Shown: positions 1-13,887 of the stretch, one piece after another
Layout: every line of letters begins with the position of its first letter
Position numbering within the stretch: position 1 is the first letter of the stretch
Origin: Physcomitrium patens
Taxonomy: Eukaryota > Streptophyta > Bryopsida > Funariales > Funariaceae
Assembly: GCF_000002425.4 (NCBI RefSeq)
Contig: NC_037254.1
Location: forward strand, 9,184,408 to 9,248,407
Reading direction: 5' to 3'
Length of the DNA: 64,000 bases
The notes under the pieces: generated by a model
Told to the model about the DNA's origin: nothing
The model's database searches: none
Seen by the model: only the letters and a program-made list of their open reading frames with translations
Program-made: the position numbers and the translations under genes

Positions 1-1597
1 TATCTAAATTTTTTTGAGGTGAAGTACTTCAAACAACTAATTATCTCCAAAATAGGAGCCTTAATAAATTTATACAAGGTACCAAAATACCATTTGAATT
101 ATGGTACAAAAGTCAATCAAATTTATCCTACCTTAAAATATTTGGTTGCAAAGCTTATATATTCATTTCTAAAGAAACAAGAAAGAAGTTAAATTCTCAT
201 TCATGAGAGACTATCTTTTTAGGCTATAGTAAAGAATCTAAAGCCTATAGACTTATGAATATACAAAATCAGCAAATTCTCATTTTAAGAGATGTTCTCT
301 TTAATAAGAATGTGTATGATCAAAAAGCAACAACATACTTACAAAACAACAATAAAGAATTTTTAATAGACTTAGAATTATTTAAGCATCTTTCAACAAT
401 TATAAAGTCCAATGAATAAAACATACCTCATATTCAAGGAATATCTTTACTACCAATGCCACCACTACAAGAAACACATGTATTTGGTCAATAACAAATA
501 CATAGTACTTCTTAAAATATGGAAGAACAATCTCCTTCTCATGTTGATGTCATTGAAGCTTTTTTTAAACTATTAATATTAAATGATTAAGAGATCTTAT
601 CTCTTGAAGATAATAAAGTCTATTCTACATTATAAGATCAAAATCTTCCTTGTAGTTTTTGACCAACAAGAATTATTAAATCAACTATAAGATTTTTAGA
701 ATCTATACAAAGAAGAAAAGGGTATAAATACCACTATAATTGACATCACCAAGTCCACCTTGTTTCTACTAATATAAAAGCTACAATCTCTATTTAAGAA
801 GCAATAGAGAGGGCTAATGCTAAAGAATGGCAAAAAGAAATAAATTCTTAAATTACATCCTTAAACAAAAATGATACATGAAAAATGACAAATTTACCTC
901 TTAATAGAAAATTAATTAGTTTAAAGTGGATTTTAAAAATAAAAACCAAATCTAATAGAAGTATTGATAAGTATAAATCAAGACTAGTTATAAGTCATTT
1001 CACCTAAATTTAAGATATTAATTATATAGAGACATACTTTAATGTAGTCAAATTTAACTCCATCAAAGTTCTTCTTATTTTAGCCACTCAATATAATTTG
1101 AAAATATATCAAATAAATATTAAAATAAAATTTTAAATTTAACAATGGTTTTATTAAAGAAGACATTTATATGACTATTCCTAAAAGATTGCCTCTTATA
1201 CATACTAACAAGTTAAATAAGTTAAATAAATTCTTATATGATCTTAAAAAATTATCTAGAGCATGGTATCAAAGATTAGATTAATACTTAATTCTTTATA
1301 AATAACATTATCTAAAATTAAATATAAGTATATATATCAAAAGAAAGAATGATAAGGATTTTATTATAATTACAATCTATATTGATAATTATATCATTAT
1401 CAGTAATAAAATTTTCTTAATTCAACAAATAAAATATATTTGATAACAAAAATTTGATATGTTAGATAAAAGAAATATTCATTAAATTTTAGACAATGCC
1501 ATTCTAAGAAATAGAAATGAAGGATGAATAATCTTCCATCAAAAAAAATATTTAATAAATAAATTTTATTAATTCAATATATTGAATTTCAACCTAT
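1..1597 (+). mobile_element. Ty1/copia retroelement remnant (integrase end to reverse transcriptase)
   Basis: Conceptual translation on the plus strand gives, in order, the end of a copia integrase (short motifs PFELWYK and IFGCKAY, about 91-165, then FLGYS near 210-225), a degenerate linker, and the start of reverse transcriptase (KEWQKEIN near 826-849, SLKWILKIK near 918-945, SRAWYQRLD near 1257-1280, then a IDNYIIIS stretch near 1381-1405 where the catalytic YVDD box belongs). The order is typical of Ty1/copia pol. Many stops and frameshifts mean no protein can be made. The element enters from the left edge, so its 5' LTR is not visible. It is broken at 1597 by the plus-strand chromovirus; its continuation should lie after 15083, but I could not recognise the RNase H part there. 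Confidence 0.8.
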
Positions 1598-2132
1598 TGT
1601 CATGGATTTATACCTACTCATTAACTAGATAGATAGAATTAAGTAAAAATAGATTAATTTCATAATATCTTCTAGAAAAGCCTTCCAGAAGCTTCTTAGA
1701 CATTGTTTTGATTTTACATATGTTTGTAGTTGATTTGTAGATTAAAAACTTGGTCAACAAGCTATCCATGTGCCATATGTGTTGGTAGCTTGAAAACAAG
1801 CTAACTATGTAGCAGCCATATAGAAAACTTGCCTTGCAAGTCAAGATACGTGTCATACAAAGTCAACACATTTTTGGAGGTCCTATAGAATGTCACCACA
1901 TAGGCCCTAGGTAGATAGTATATATAAAGGTAAGACTAAAGACTTCTTCACTCTTGTCAATTCCTTTCTTGCTTCAAGTCTAAATTCAAGAGTCTCTAGT
2001 TTCCTTGTCTTCTTGCAATAGCCATTCCAGTTTCCTTTTAATATATATACTACTTTATTTCTATTTTATCTCTTTTCTTTTGACATAGATTTCTCAAGTT
2101 TATGCATCTTCTTCTAGTTCATGTCCTTGACA
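1598..2132 (+). repeat. 5' LTR of plus-strand chromovirus
   Basis: It starts TGTCATGG and ends CCTTGACA, so it has the TG..CA ends of an LTR. It is clearly similar along its length to 14548-15078 (same orientation) and to the inverted copies at 7305-7852 and 13906-14465. A likely TATA region (AGTATATATAAAGG) lies near 1917-1930, followed by the landmark TTCACTCTTGTCAATTCC that recurs in every copy of this LTR in the window. Confidence 0.85.
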
Positions 2133-2399
2133 GATTGATAAGAGTACACTTACAATATTAAAGCTTTGTCTTTTCTTGATTAAGAGTAGATTACCTCTTT
2201 ATCTTGATAAGACATAAATGTATTAGAAGTTGTAGATTACATTCTTCTAAACTAATATTATTTTTAATATCTTCTATATTCTTAAGTCGTCTCTTTTACT
2301 TGTCTTGAGCAATATTAGATATATTTTTTTCTAAGTGTCATTATGGTAGAGCTTCTTAAAATAAAGAGTGCAATAACACAAATGTAAGAATAATTAAGG

Positions 2400-5300
2400 G
2401 AGTTAATGCTTGTAATACATCAACTTAATTTATCGCCACTTGAAGCAACAAAAATGATATGAAGTGAAGATATAGATATGATTGGAGCTACTTCAACATC
2501 TATACTAAATCATGTTCTTTTTTCTACAGTGGAACATCCTTTAGGTACTAGAGAATCAAGAATTACCTTCCTTGAGAAGTTTGATGGCACAAAATCCAAG
2601 TTTTGAGGATATATCAATCAAGTACGAGTTGTAATTGAACTTCAATCCAAAAGCTATCTAATGTGAAGATCACAAGTTAGATTCATTAGTACACTTCTTT
2701 CAACTTCAACATTATCATGGTTTTTATTTATTTTTTAACAACGAGATCCAATACTAGATAATTTAGAAGCTTTTTTGGCAAAGTTTTGATCCATATATGG
2801 AAAATATGATACAACTTATATTACAACTAAGAAGATCCATATTTTGCAACAAAGCAATTAATTTGTAACATTATATGCTTCACAATTTTGACAACTTGTA
2901 ACTAATATCAAATATAATGATATTGCACTTATTAGCCAATTTTTCTATAGATTACAATATGAAGTAAAGAAATTGATGCTCAACTTATCTGATCTTCAAA
3001 CATTGAGTCAAGCAATTGACTTTGCAATAAATTGTGACAATCGACTTTTCAAATTTTAATATGAAAGTTGGACAAGTAGGCTTAAATATTACTATAATTC
3101 AATAGCAACACCAACACTTTTTGAAGACATATATTTGGAAGTAGAGGATATACAAATTGATACAATATGTTTTAAATTTCTTACTGAGTGAGAAAAGATT
3201 CATCATCATCAAAAAGGATTGTATTTATATTATGGAGAACCTAAGTACACTGCTCAACATTGTCTAAAGAAGTGACATAATTATAGAATAAGGAGTACGA
3301 ATATCAAAAAATTTAATATATCAAAAAACGAATTTATTCAATTATAATAGATATTGAATAACTAGAACCTTGTACAATACCTAATGAAGGTCCTATTTTT
3401 TCCTCAAAATCCTCTTCTTATTTTATATTAAATATTATTTTAGGACCTAAATATTAAAAAGCCTTTACCTTATTAGATTTAAGAGCCTCAACGTGTTTCT
3501 TAAATAAAAAATTTGTTAAAAGACTTAGTATATCTTTAGTGAAGAAAACTAAACCTGTTCATGTAGAAGTCATAAATGGTTGTTTTTTTGTCTTCTAGAG
3601 ATATTATTCACAAAAATCTTCCTATAGAAGTAATAACCAATGATCATAATATCTTTGTGGTATTTAATATCATTAAATCTCTCTCTAATTTAATTATTTT
3701 AGGCTTATTGTAGTTAAAAAAATACAATCCTTAAGTAGATTGGATTTCTTGTACTCTTGACTTTTTTAAAAGTATAATTAAGAGTGTAGTTAATTAAATA
3801 AAAAATCACAAATCTAATACAATTAAACCTATGTTTGTAGGTGCAAGAACTTTCTTACATACTACAAAAGAAAGATCACCTTATGTCATTTATGCCACAT
3901 CCATTTCTAATGGTGCAAAGACCTCAAGTGGCATTTTAAGCCAATATCAAGAATTTAAAAATTTATTTGAAAAAAAGAATGTGGATACTCTTCCAAAATA
4001 TTATCCCTATGATTGCTCAATTGACCTTTAAGAAAGAACACAACTACCCTTTGGACCAATCTATAATTTATCACAAAATGAATTGGCTAAATTCAAGGAA
4101 TGTATTGAAGAAAATCTAGCCAAGAACTTCATATACCATTTCAAATCTCTAATAGGAGCCTCAATTCTATTTGTGAAGAAAAAAAATGGATTATTGCAAA
4201 TGTGTGTTGATTATCAAAGACTTAACAAGATCACCATCAAAAACATGTATCCACTACTTTTAATATTTAAACTTCTTGATTAATTGAATCAATCTAAGAC
4301 CTATATAAAAATAGATCTACAAAGAGTATATAATATGATATGCATAAAAAAATAAAATAAATCGAAGACTGCATTTCAAATCAAGTACGGATATTTTCAA
4401 TATAATGTCATGCCTTTTGGACTTACAAATGCACCAAAAACTTTCCAACATCTTATAAACAATTTTTTTTGAGAGTTTTTGGATGATTTTATTATCTATT
4501 ATCTAAACAATATCTTGATCTATTCTAAGAACATAGAATTTGTATATTACAAAAATTAAGACATGACGGACTCTATGCCAAGATTGAAAAGTATATATTC
4601 TATACTACTCAAATTGACTTTTTAGGTTACATCATTTCAAATGATAGACTTTTGATGGATCGTAAGAAAGTTTAAATTATTATGGATTGGAAGATTTCAA
4701 AAATGGTACGAGATGTTCAATGTTTTTTGGGATTTGCCAACTACTATTGGATCTTCATCAAAGACTTCTCTTGAGTTATAGTTCCACCTATATATTTGAC
4801 TTATAAAGACAAACTTCAATCGAATCAAGAAGCAAAAGCTGTATTTGAAGCTTTAAAGACATCTTTTGTTTTTGTACCAATCTTATACACGTTGACTTTT
4901 CTAAGGCATTCTTTATAGAAACAAATGCATCTATCTTTGCTTTAGGTGCTATATTATCTTAAATGAAAATAGATAATAAACTTCACTCAGTAGCTTTTCA
5001 TTCCAAGAAATTTTTAGGAGTCGAGATTAATTATGAAATCTACAACAAAGAGCTTCTTACAATTATGGATTCTTTTCAAGAAAGGCGTCATTATTTAGAA
5101 GGCGCTTCTAGTTTAGTCATTATATATATATAAACCACAAGAATCTCAAATGCTTCATGTCAACAAGTATTTTGAATTGTTACCAAGCCCAATAGAGCAT
5201 GTCTTTATCAAAATTTGATTTCAAGATTACATATCAATTTAAAAAAATAATATGATTTATAAGATGCCTTTTCTAGACATTCTTATCTTATACCAAAAGA

Positions 5301-6835
5301 AGGAGATGCATCTTTTGATCAACAAAGAATGATTTTTTTGAAGCAAAAGCATTTTCATCTTTGAATAATAAAATCAATATTAATTATTGATTTAATCTTT
5401 TTTAAACAAATTTAATTAAATATATCTTTTGAGCTTTTTATTTATGATATTAAGAATCTTTCTTCCAAGACTCATGATGCATCCAAATTCAAATTCAAAA
5501 AAAACCTACTCTATTTCAAAAGATGCCTATATGTTCTAAAAGAAGAAACATGTTTACATGTTCTTCAAGCACGCCAAGATTTTCCAACAGTTGGAAATTT
5601 TGGATACAATAAGACTTTAGAACTGACATCTAGAGATTTTTGGTGGCTGAAAATGTAGAAGGAAATCAAAGATTTTGTTCAATCATGTATCATTTTCTCA
5701 AGATCAAAAATTCCTAGTCATTGAATTTATGGACTTTTTTAGCCAATACCTATTCCAAAACAACCATGGTTTTTTGTTTCTATAGATTTTATCACAAATC
5801 TTTCAATCCCACGTTCATATAATTTTATATTTGTGATAATAGATTATTTTACGAAGATTGTACATTTTGTACCATATACAAAATCTATCACATGTAAAAA
5901 AACAACTAAGTTTTTTTTTTTACAATAATATCTATTAATATCATAGATTGTCCAAGGATATTATATCAAATAAAGGGACTCAATTTGTATCAAGATTTTA
6001 GAGAGTCCTTTTTAAGATTCTAAAGATAAACATAAAGCTATCTTTGACTTTTCATCCTCAAACTAATAGACAAACAAAGTAGATAAATCAACTTTTTAAG
6101 TAGTATTTAAGGAATACCATCAATTATCAACAAGACGATTGTAAAACCTTCTTGCTATTGATTGAATTTGATTATAATAATATGATGGATTCTTCTATGT
6201 AACAAATACTTTTCTCTGCTAATTATGGTTACCATCCATGACTTGATATTTTTGACTTTTCAAAAGTTGATAATCCTATGATAGAAGATTTGACAAATTG
6301 TTTGTCAAAGCTACATGTAACAATGAAAGTACAATTAAAAGAAGCTCAAGAATGAAAAAAGATCAAAGGAGATGTCTATCAAAAGAAACAACCACAATTC
6401 AATGTAAATAACAAGGTATGGTTACTTCATCATAATATCAAGAATACTCGTCCTTGTGATAAGTTATACTATCACAAGTTTGGACCTTTTCTTATTTTTG
6501 GACAAATCAATCTAGTTGCTTATCGATTACATCTATTAGAATCAATGAAGATCCATCTTGTCTTCTATGTGTCTCTTCTTAAACCATACAAGATTATAAA
6601 TATACTAAGAAGAAGACAAGCTCCACGTCTTCCTATAGAAGTAAACAATAATAAAGAGCTTGAAGTAGAAGAAATTTTAGACTCAAAGTAGCATTAAATT
6701 AAATTAAAATATCTTGTCTATTGGCATGGATATGATATTAATAAACATATATGGGAGTAAGCAAAGAATCTTACAAATGCAACAAAGATAGTGGAGGCTT
6801 TTTATCAACAACATCCATCAAAATTAAGATGAAGT
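2400..6835 (+). pseudogene. Decayed gag-pol of plus-strand chromovirus, with chromodomain
   Basis: Plus-strand translation with many stops and frameshifts. Gag covers about 2400-3180 (EKFDGTKSKF near 2570-2605). A protease-like region lies near 3400-3560. Reverse transcriptase runs about 4083-4660 (VDYQRLNKITIKN near 4207-4245, MPFGLTNAP near 4411-4437, and the catalytic box, degenerate, near 4495-4515). RNase H lies near 4900-5110 (ETNASIFALGA; HSKKFLGVEINYEIYNKEL). The integrase core is near 5780-6200, and a chromodomain is near 6657-6835 (EVEEILDSK, then LKYLVYWHGYD). In this clade the chromodomain directs integration to marked chromatin. Stops often fall at positions expected to be Gln or Trp. 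The 3' coding end is followed by about 460 bp of leader to the insertion point at 7304. Confidence 0.87.
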
Positions 6836-7304
6836 ATATCAAATCTTTGCTATAAATGAAATACAATTCAGAAAAGATTGCATTCTATTTTCTATCTTTG
6901 TTTGTAATTTATGTATAATTTTAGTGTGAAGGAAATGAAGAATCAATAAATGGAAGACTCAACTCAAGAGCCATCATTTGCTGACTTACTAGATGAGATA
7001 TTGTAATTATTACAACCTTCAAGATGATGTAATAGGAATGAAGACCTTCAAAAATGACATGTTTTTCTTCAAATGGATGGCAAAATATAACACATTTCGT
7101 ATCATAACTTATTTGGTGATTTTATTGGAGGTTGACATGATTCTAAATGGTGTTGCAAATATTTTGTTTGAAGAGAGTTACAAAGGTTTCAAAAATGATT
7201 AAATCATAGGATGGTCTTTCCACCCTAGAATGGAATATTTTTTATGGATGAGAGGACCTATCAACTACTTTTGAAGGGAACAAAGAACAAAATACGTGGA
7301 AAAT

Positions 7305-7852
7305 TATCAAAGACATGAATTAAAAGATGATGCATAAATCAATGAAATCCATATCAAAGAAAGAGTAAAAAAATATAAATAAGGAATTATATATATTAAA
7401 AAGAAATTGGAATGGCTTATTACCAAAAGACAAGGAAACTTGAGACTCTTGAAACTAGACTAAAAGCAAGAAAAGAATTGACAAGAGTGAAGAAGGCTTC
7501 ACTCTTGTCTCTACATATACTATCTAACTAGGGATTACGTGGTGATGTTCTATAAGGCTTCTAATATGTGTTGACTTTGTAGGATACTTGTTTTGACTTA
7601 CAAAGCAAGTTTTTCTACGTGTGGGTAACATAATTAGCTTGATCTTCAAGCTAATAACATGTGTGGCAAGATTTGACCAATTTGACCACTTTTTTAACTC
7701 AAAAAATCAATTACAAACACCTGTAAAGTCAAAGTAGCGTCTATGAAGCTTCTATAAAAAATATTATAGAATTAACATATTTTTACTTATTTTTATTTAT
7801 TTCTATCTATTTATACAGGTAATTATTGGCTTACATGTGTATGTCCATGATA
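7305..7852 (-). repeat. 3' LTR of minus-strand chromovirus
   Basis: Reverse complement of the family LTR. On the plus strand it begins TATCAAAGACATG and ends ATGTCCATGATA. It is followed inward by a purine-rich stretch on the coding strand (CTAGAAGAAAAGATAA, reverse complement of about 7853-7868), the polypurine tract expected directly upstream of a 3' LTR. It carries the inverted landmark GACAAGAGTGAAGAAGGC near 7470-7487. Confidence 0.87.
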
Positions 7853-8708
7853 TTATCTTTTCTTCTAGGGATGAGTCTCACAAAGAGTGGTTATTATATG
7901 TTGAGAAAATCTATGATGCGACAAATTATATTTGCCACATATTCAGATCTTTGTTCTTTTTGAAGATGGTTGATAGGGCCTTTCAACTATCGATAGTATC
8001 CTATACAAGGGCAGGAAGACCACCCTATTATTTGATTTTTGTTGACGCCTTTATAACTTCCTTCAAATAAAATATTTGGAACCTCGTTAAGAGTTGCTCC
8101 TACCTCTAATAAAATTACCAAACATCAGGAGTCTCTTCTAAGGTCGTGATATCAAACGCGTTGTATCTTGCCATCTATTTGAAGAAAAATATGTCATTCT
8201 TGAGGATCTTCATCTCAATTGTGTCCTCTTGAAGGTTATGAAAATTATAATATCTCATCTGGTAGATTAATAAAGAAAGGCTCTTCAATCAAATCTACTA
8301 ATTATTGATTTTCCATCTTCTTAGTGTCACAACTACAAAGAAGCTACAAACAAGGATTGAAAGTAGAATGTTATCTTGCCTAGATCTTATTTCTTTTATG
8401 TGAAAAGATTTTTATCTTGATTTTGATGGATGTCGTCAATAAAAAGCCTCTACTGCCTCTGTTGCATTTGTAAGATTCTTTACTAGCTCCCATGTGTATT
8501 TACTAACATGATATATGTACCAATAGACAAGATATTTTAATTTATTTCAACGCCACCTTGAATCAAGAATTTCTTTCACTTCAAACTTTTCATTATTATC
8601 CAAATCTATAGAAGGACGTGGAGTTTGTCTTTTTTTTGGTATGTCCATTATCTTGTATAGTTCAAGAAGAGACATGTGGAATACTGGATGGATTTTTATT
8701 GAGTCTAG

Positions 8709-9961
8709 TGTCATACTATAAATGCTTATAGTATGTAAAAATTAGTTAGAATATGTAATATTTTCATAAGTCTTGGTGTATGTTAGAATGGTTAAATAGA
8801 TTAATTTAATGAGAATGGATTTAAGAAACTTTATTTTAAATTTTATCTTTTTAATTATAGCATTTCAAAAAAAATTATAGAACCTAAATATTAATATGAA
8901 GCCTTGAGAAGAGATTAGAGCCTAAAGAAGAAATTCTTAACTAGTAAGAGGCTTATTGGGAGGGATGAAAGCAAGGCTTAGTTGAATGAAGGCAAGGAAT
9001 GGAGATCTTTATTCCTATTGGTCAAAGGCCATGTCCAATGGGCTTCAAGGAGGCTGCTCGAGGCCTTATTAGGAATTAGGGTTTTTTTTCGAAGTCATTT
9101 GAGCTTTAGAGGCTAAGGTCAGCAAGTTTAGGATTTTGTATATAATTTGGATGAAGATTTTGTGTGATTTCAAGTTTTTGTGATGGAGATATAGGTGTTC
9201 AAAGTTAAGGTGTCAAATTTGTACCTACTATCACTCTTTGAAGCATAAAATATGCGTACGGAGGACAATGAAAGATCGGCAATTGGAGTTGGAGAGAACA
9301 CTATTTTGAATACACTTTACATCTATTGGTTGATGAATTCCAAGTCTAGATGAAGGAATTATAGGGCATTGAAGACAGTACATGTAATTCAAAGGCAGTA
9401 AGTGAGACATTTTGTTGATAGTAATGGTTGGAGCCATATCTTAAGTTTTTGGATGAATCTTTGGCTCAAGATTTTTGTGAGTGTGAATTATTAAGGTAAA
9501 AAGCTATAAATCAAAATTTCATGGTATTTGAGTACTTATTTTGTGAGTTAAGAAGAAAATAGCACGTAGGTATATGTAAGCTAGGATTTAAAGCTACTAT
9601 TAGGATTTTGGCGATATCTCAAGATACGTAGCGAATTTACATTTGAATTTTTTTGTGGTAGTTTTTGAGTGTATATTAGTACTTCATATAAAATTTTAGG
9701 TTGTTTGGATGGTCGGATCGTGAGATATGAGCTGTTGAAGTTCAAGAAACATTTCTCATAAGGATATATAAGGTTTTAAGATACTTTTTCATACATTTGG
9801 ATGTTTTCTTGATACTTGGGCTTATATATTGATGTAATTGTCCTAAAAGAGAATATATTATATATATAAACTTAGTAATTTTATATCTTAGACTTAATTT
9901 AGCATTTAGTGGCAACTAAAAGCCTAGCTCTTTCTTGAAGCAAATTCTTTCTACCTCGACA
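8709..9961. mobile_element. Probable solo LTR inserted in the minus-strand chromovirus
   Basis: Alignment by eye of the minus-strand chromovirus with its plus-strand relative shows homology up to about 8708 and again from about 9966; the sequence between is absent from the relative. The insert begins TGTCATAC and ends CTCGACA, i.e. TGTC..GACA termini like an LTR. It is flanked by TCTAG (8704-8708) and CCAG or ACCAG (9961-9965), compatible with a mutated 4-5-bp target duplication. It has no coding potential and a moderately higher G content. Direction could not be fixed. An alternative is a non-autonomous element with short inverted ends. Confidence 0.62.
8712..8735. repeat. Perfect 10-bp inverted repeat at the edge of the inserted LTR
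   Basis: CATACTATAA (8712-8721), a 4-nt loop ATGC, then TTATAGTATG (8726-8735). It sits three bases inside the left terminus of the 8709-9961 insertion. Confidence 0.85.
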
Positions 9962-12900
9962 CCAGTAGGTATAAACAATATGCAATTGGATTGATTTGTG
10001 CAGAAATAGAAAATAGTCCAAATCTATAATAGTCCAACTTGTCACAAGAATGAATAGTCTTGATATTCTGACAAAGTAATCATACCTTGTCATCCATGTA
10101 GAATGGTAGTTATTTCTTTCGATAGACATCCGCATTGATCTTTCGTTGTTCTTGAATTTCTTTTAACTACACCTTCATTGTTGCATATAGCTCTAATAAA
10201 TCATTTGCTAAATCTTCTATTACAGGATTATTAGCTTTTGAAAAGTCAAAAGTATCAAGTTGTGGATGATAACCATAATTGATAAAGAAAGATGTTTATT
10301 TTATAGAAGAATGTATCATGTTATTAAAAGCAAACTTTGCTAATGGCAAAAGAGTTGTCTAATCATCTTATTGGTAGTTGATGGTACATCTTAGATACTA
10401 TTCCAAAACTTGATTAATACGCTTTGTTTATCCATCAATTTGATGATAAAATATCAAAAATAGTTTTATTTCTATTTTTAGAATCTTAAAAAGATTTCGC
10501 CAAAATCTTGATACAAATTGAGTTCTCCTATCAGATATAATATCCTTGGATAATCTATGATAGCAATAGATGTTGTTGAGAAAGAGTTTAGCTATTTCTT
10601 CACATGTAATAGATTTTGTATATAGTATAAAATATATCATCTTGATGAAACGATCTACTATCACAAATATGGAGTCATAAGAACTTGAGATTAAAAGATC
10701 CATGATAAAATCTATAGAAACAAAAGACCATGGTTGTTCTAGAATAGGTAATGATTGAAGAAGTCTGTAAGGTCGATGATAAGGAGTTTTTCATCATGAA
10801 CAAAAATCGAATGATTAAACAAAGTCTTTTACACTCTTCCACATTTGTAGCCACCAAAAATCTCTGAATATAAGCTCTAAAATGTCCTGTTATTGAAAAG
10901 TCGTGACGTGCTTGAAGAACTTGTAATCGTGCTTCTCTTTTTGGAACATATAATTGATCTTTGAAATAGAGGAGGTTGATTTTGAATTCAAACTTAGAAG
11001 TATCTTGGGACTTAGAAGAAAGATTCTTAATATTATGAATAAGAAGATCAGAAGACATATTTGATTGGATTTGTTTTATAAAGGTTGAATCAACAATTAA
11101 TGTTGATTTCATTACTTGAAGATGAAAATACTTTGGCTTCAAGAGAATTATTATTTGCTGATCAAAAGATGTATCTCTTTCTTTTGGTACAAGATAAGAA
11201 TGTCTAGAAAGAGCATTAGATAAATCTTATTATTTTTTGGATCGATATGTGAAATTGAAATTAAAACTTGATAAAGAAATATTCCAACGAGCTTCATAAT
11301 GATTTAAAACATGTGTTGATATGAAATACTCAAGATTCTTCTGATCTATGTATATGGTGACTACATTAGAAGTACCTTCTAGATGATGATACCATTCTTG
11401 AAATGAATCTACGATTGCAAGAAGTTCTTTGTCGTGGATTTCATAGTTAATCTCGGTTGCTAAAACTTTTTTGAAATGAAAAGCTATTAGATGAAGTTTA
11501 TCATTTGTTTCAATTTATAATAATATGGCACCCAAAGCAAAGTCTGATGCATTTGTTTCCATAAAAAATACCTTAGAAAAGTTGATGCGATACAATAATG
11601 GTACAGAAATAAAGGTTGACTTAAAAGTTTCAAAAGATATTTCAGCTTCTTTGCTCCAGTCAAGTTTGTCTTTGCAAGTCAAACATATAAATAGAATTGC
11701 AACTCGAGAGAAGTCTTTGATGAAGATCTGATAATAGTTGGCAAAGTCCAAAAAGTATTAGACATCTCTTACCATTTTTGAAATCTTCCAATTCATAATC
11801 ATTTGAACATTTTTAGGATCTATGACAAGTCCATCATTTGAAATAATATATCATAAGAAGTCAACTTGAGTAGTATAGAATACATACTTTTCTATCTTTG
11901 CATAGAATCTTCCATCTCTTAATTTTTGTAATACATGACAAACATGAAGTTTATATTCATCTGTGTTCTTAAAATAGATCAAAATGTTGTCTAAATAACA
12001 AACAACAAAATTATCTAAAAACTCTCAAAAAACATCATTCATTAGATGTTGAAAAGCTATTGGTGTATTTTTAAGTCCAAAAGGTATGACGTTGTATTCA
12101 AAATGCCCATACCTAGTTTAAAATATAGTCTTTCATTCATCTCCTTCTTTAAAACATAATAGATTGTATGCTCTCCATAGATCTATTTTTGTGAAGATCT
12201 TAGCTTAATTCAATTGATCAATATATCTAGATATCAAAGGTAGAAGGTACCTATTCTTGATAGTGAACTTATTGAGTCTTCAATAATCAACACTCATCCG
12301 CAATGATCTATCTTTCTTCTTTACAAATAAGATTGGAGCTCCTGTTGGTGATTTGGAATGGCATATGAAATTCTTAGTCAGATTTTCTTCAATATATTCC
12401 TTAAGTTCAGCCAATTCATTTTGTGATAAACTATAGATTGATCTAAATGGTGGTTGTGCTCTTTCTTGAAAGTCAATTGAGTAGTGATAGGGATGATGTT
12501 TTGGACTAATAATATTTTATGATTTTTAACAAATTCTATGTCTAAGAAACAAGCTAAGGTTCCTAAATCTATCAAGGCAAAGGCTTTATAATTATTAGGT
12601 CCTAAACATATATCTATTATAAAACAAGGAGAGGGTTCTAAGGAGAGGATAGGACCTTTATTAGAAATTATATAAGATTTCAACTGCACGGTTCCTATTG
12701 TACCTGGACAAATTTATTTTCTGACACATTATCTTATTTGATAGATGTGCTCCTCATTTTGTGATTTTTTTGCTTCTTTGAACAATATTGAGCAGTGTGT
12801 TTAGGTTCTCCATAATATAAAGAGAATCCTTCTTGATAGCCATGAGTCTTTTCTTATTTGATAAGAGATTTAAAATGTACCACATCAATTTATATATCCT

Positions 12901-13887
12901 CTACTTCTGAATGTATGTATTGAAGAGATGTTGGTATTGCCATCAAATTGTAGTAATGTTGAGGATTATTTATATAATTCTCAGATGAAAATTCAAAAAG
13001 TTGATTGTTGCATTTTACAGCAAAGTCAATTGCTTGATTCAATATTTGAAGATCAAAAAAGTTGAGCATCAATTTCTTTACCTCATATTATAATTCATAG
13101 AAAAATTGGCTAATAAGTGTAGCATCATCCTACTAGATATCAATTGCAAGTTGTTGAAACTATGAAACATATAATGTTACAAATTGATTGCTATGTCATA
13201 AAATACAAATCTTGTTGGTTGCAACATGAGTTGCATCATGTTCTCCATACATGGACTGAAATTCTGCCAAAAATACCTCTAGATTATCCAATATTGGATC
13301 TTGTTCAATAAAAGATGAAAACCACAATAGTACTAAACCTAAAAAAAATGTAGTAATGAATCTAACTTGTGATCCTAGAGTTGAATAGCTTTGAGATTAA
13401 AGTTTAATCACAAGTTGTACTTCATTGATAAATCTTCAAAATTTGGATCTTGTACCATCAAACTTCTCGAGCAAAGCAACTCTTGGTTCTCTAGTACTTG
13501 AAGGATGTTCCACTATGGATGGAGGGATATGAATTGGTACAGATGTTGAAGCAGCCCTAATCATGTCTATATCTTCACTTTCTGCCATTCTTATTGATCC
13601 TTGCGATAGTAAGCTAAGTTGATGTATCACAAGCATCAACTCCTTCAATTGCTCTTGTATTTGTGTCATTGCACTTTTCATTTCAACAAGCTCTACGATA
13701 ATAACATTCAAAAAAATATCTAATATCATTCAAGACAAGTAAAAAAAAGGACTTGAGGACAAAGAAAATATTAAGAACAATATCAGTTTAAAAGAGAATA
13801 ATCAGCAACTTCTAATATGCTTATGACTTATCATGAGAAAGAGTTAATCCACTCTTAATGAAGACAAAACAAAGCTCTGATATTGTA

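Larger units (their letters stand above)
8390..13740 (-). pseudogene. Decayed gag-pol of minus-strand chromovirus, with chromodomain
   Basis: Read on the minus strand from high to low coordinates. Gag is about 13740-12890 (LEKFDGTRSKF near 13470-13436). A short zinc-knuckle region lies near 12830-12770. Protease is at 12689-12450 (ALIDLGT where an Asp-Ser/Thr-Gly triad is expected, near 12577). Reverse transcriptase runs about 12410-11760 (RMSVDY, RLNKFTIKN near 12300-12250; YLDN for the usual YLDD near 11990). RNase H is about 11560-11310, the integrase zinc-binding and core region 10970-10240 (IISDRRTQFVSRFW near 10550-10500), and a chromodomain about 8590-8415 (FEVKEILDS, LKYLVYWY). The reading frame is broken by many stops, and 8709-9961 is a foreign insertion between integrase and chromodomain. 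Fewer breaks than in the plus copy fit a later insertion. Confidence 0.87.

Noticed and set aside
11525-11731. Plus-strand 68-codon frame inside the minus-strand chromovirus
   Set aside because: Antisense shadow of the RNase H region, which reads correctly on the minus strand.
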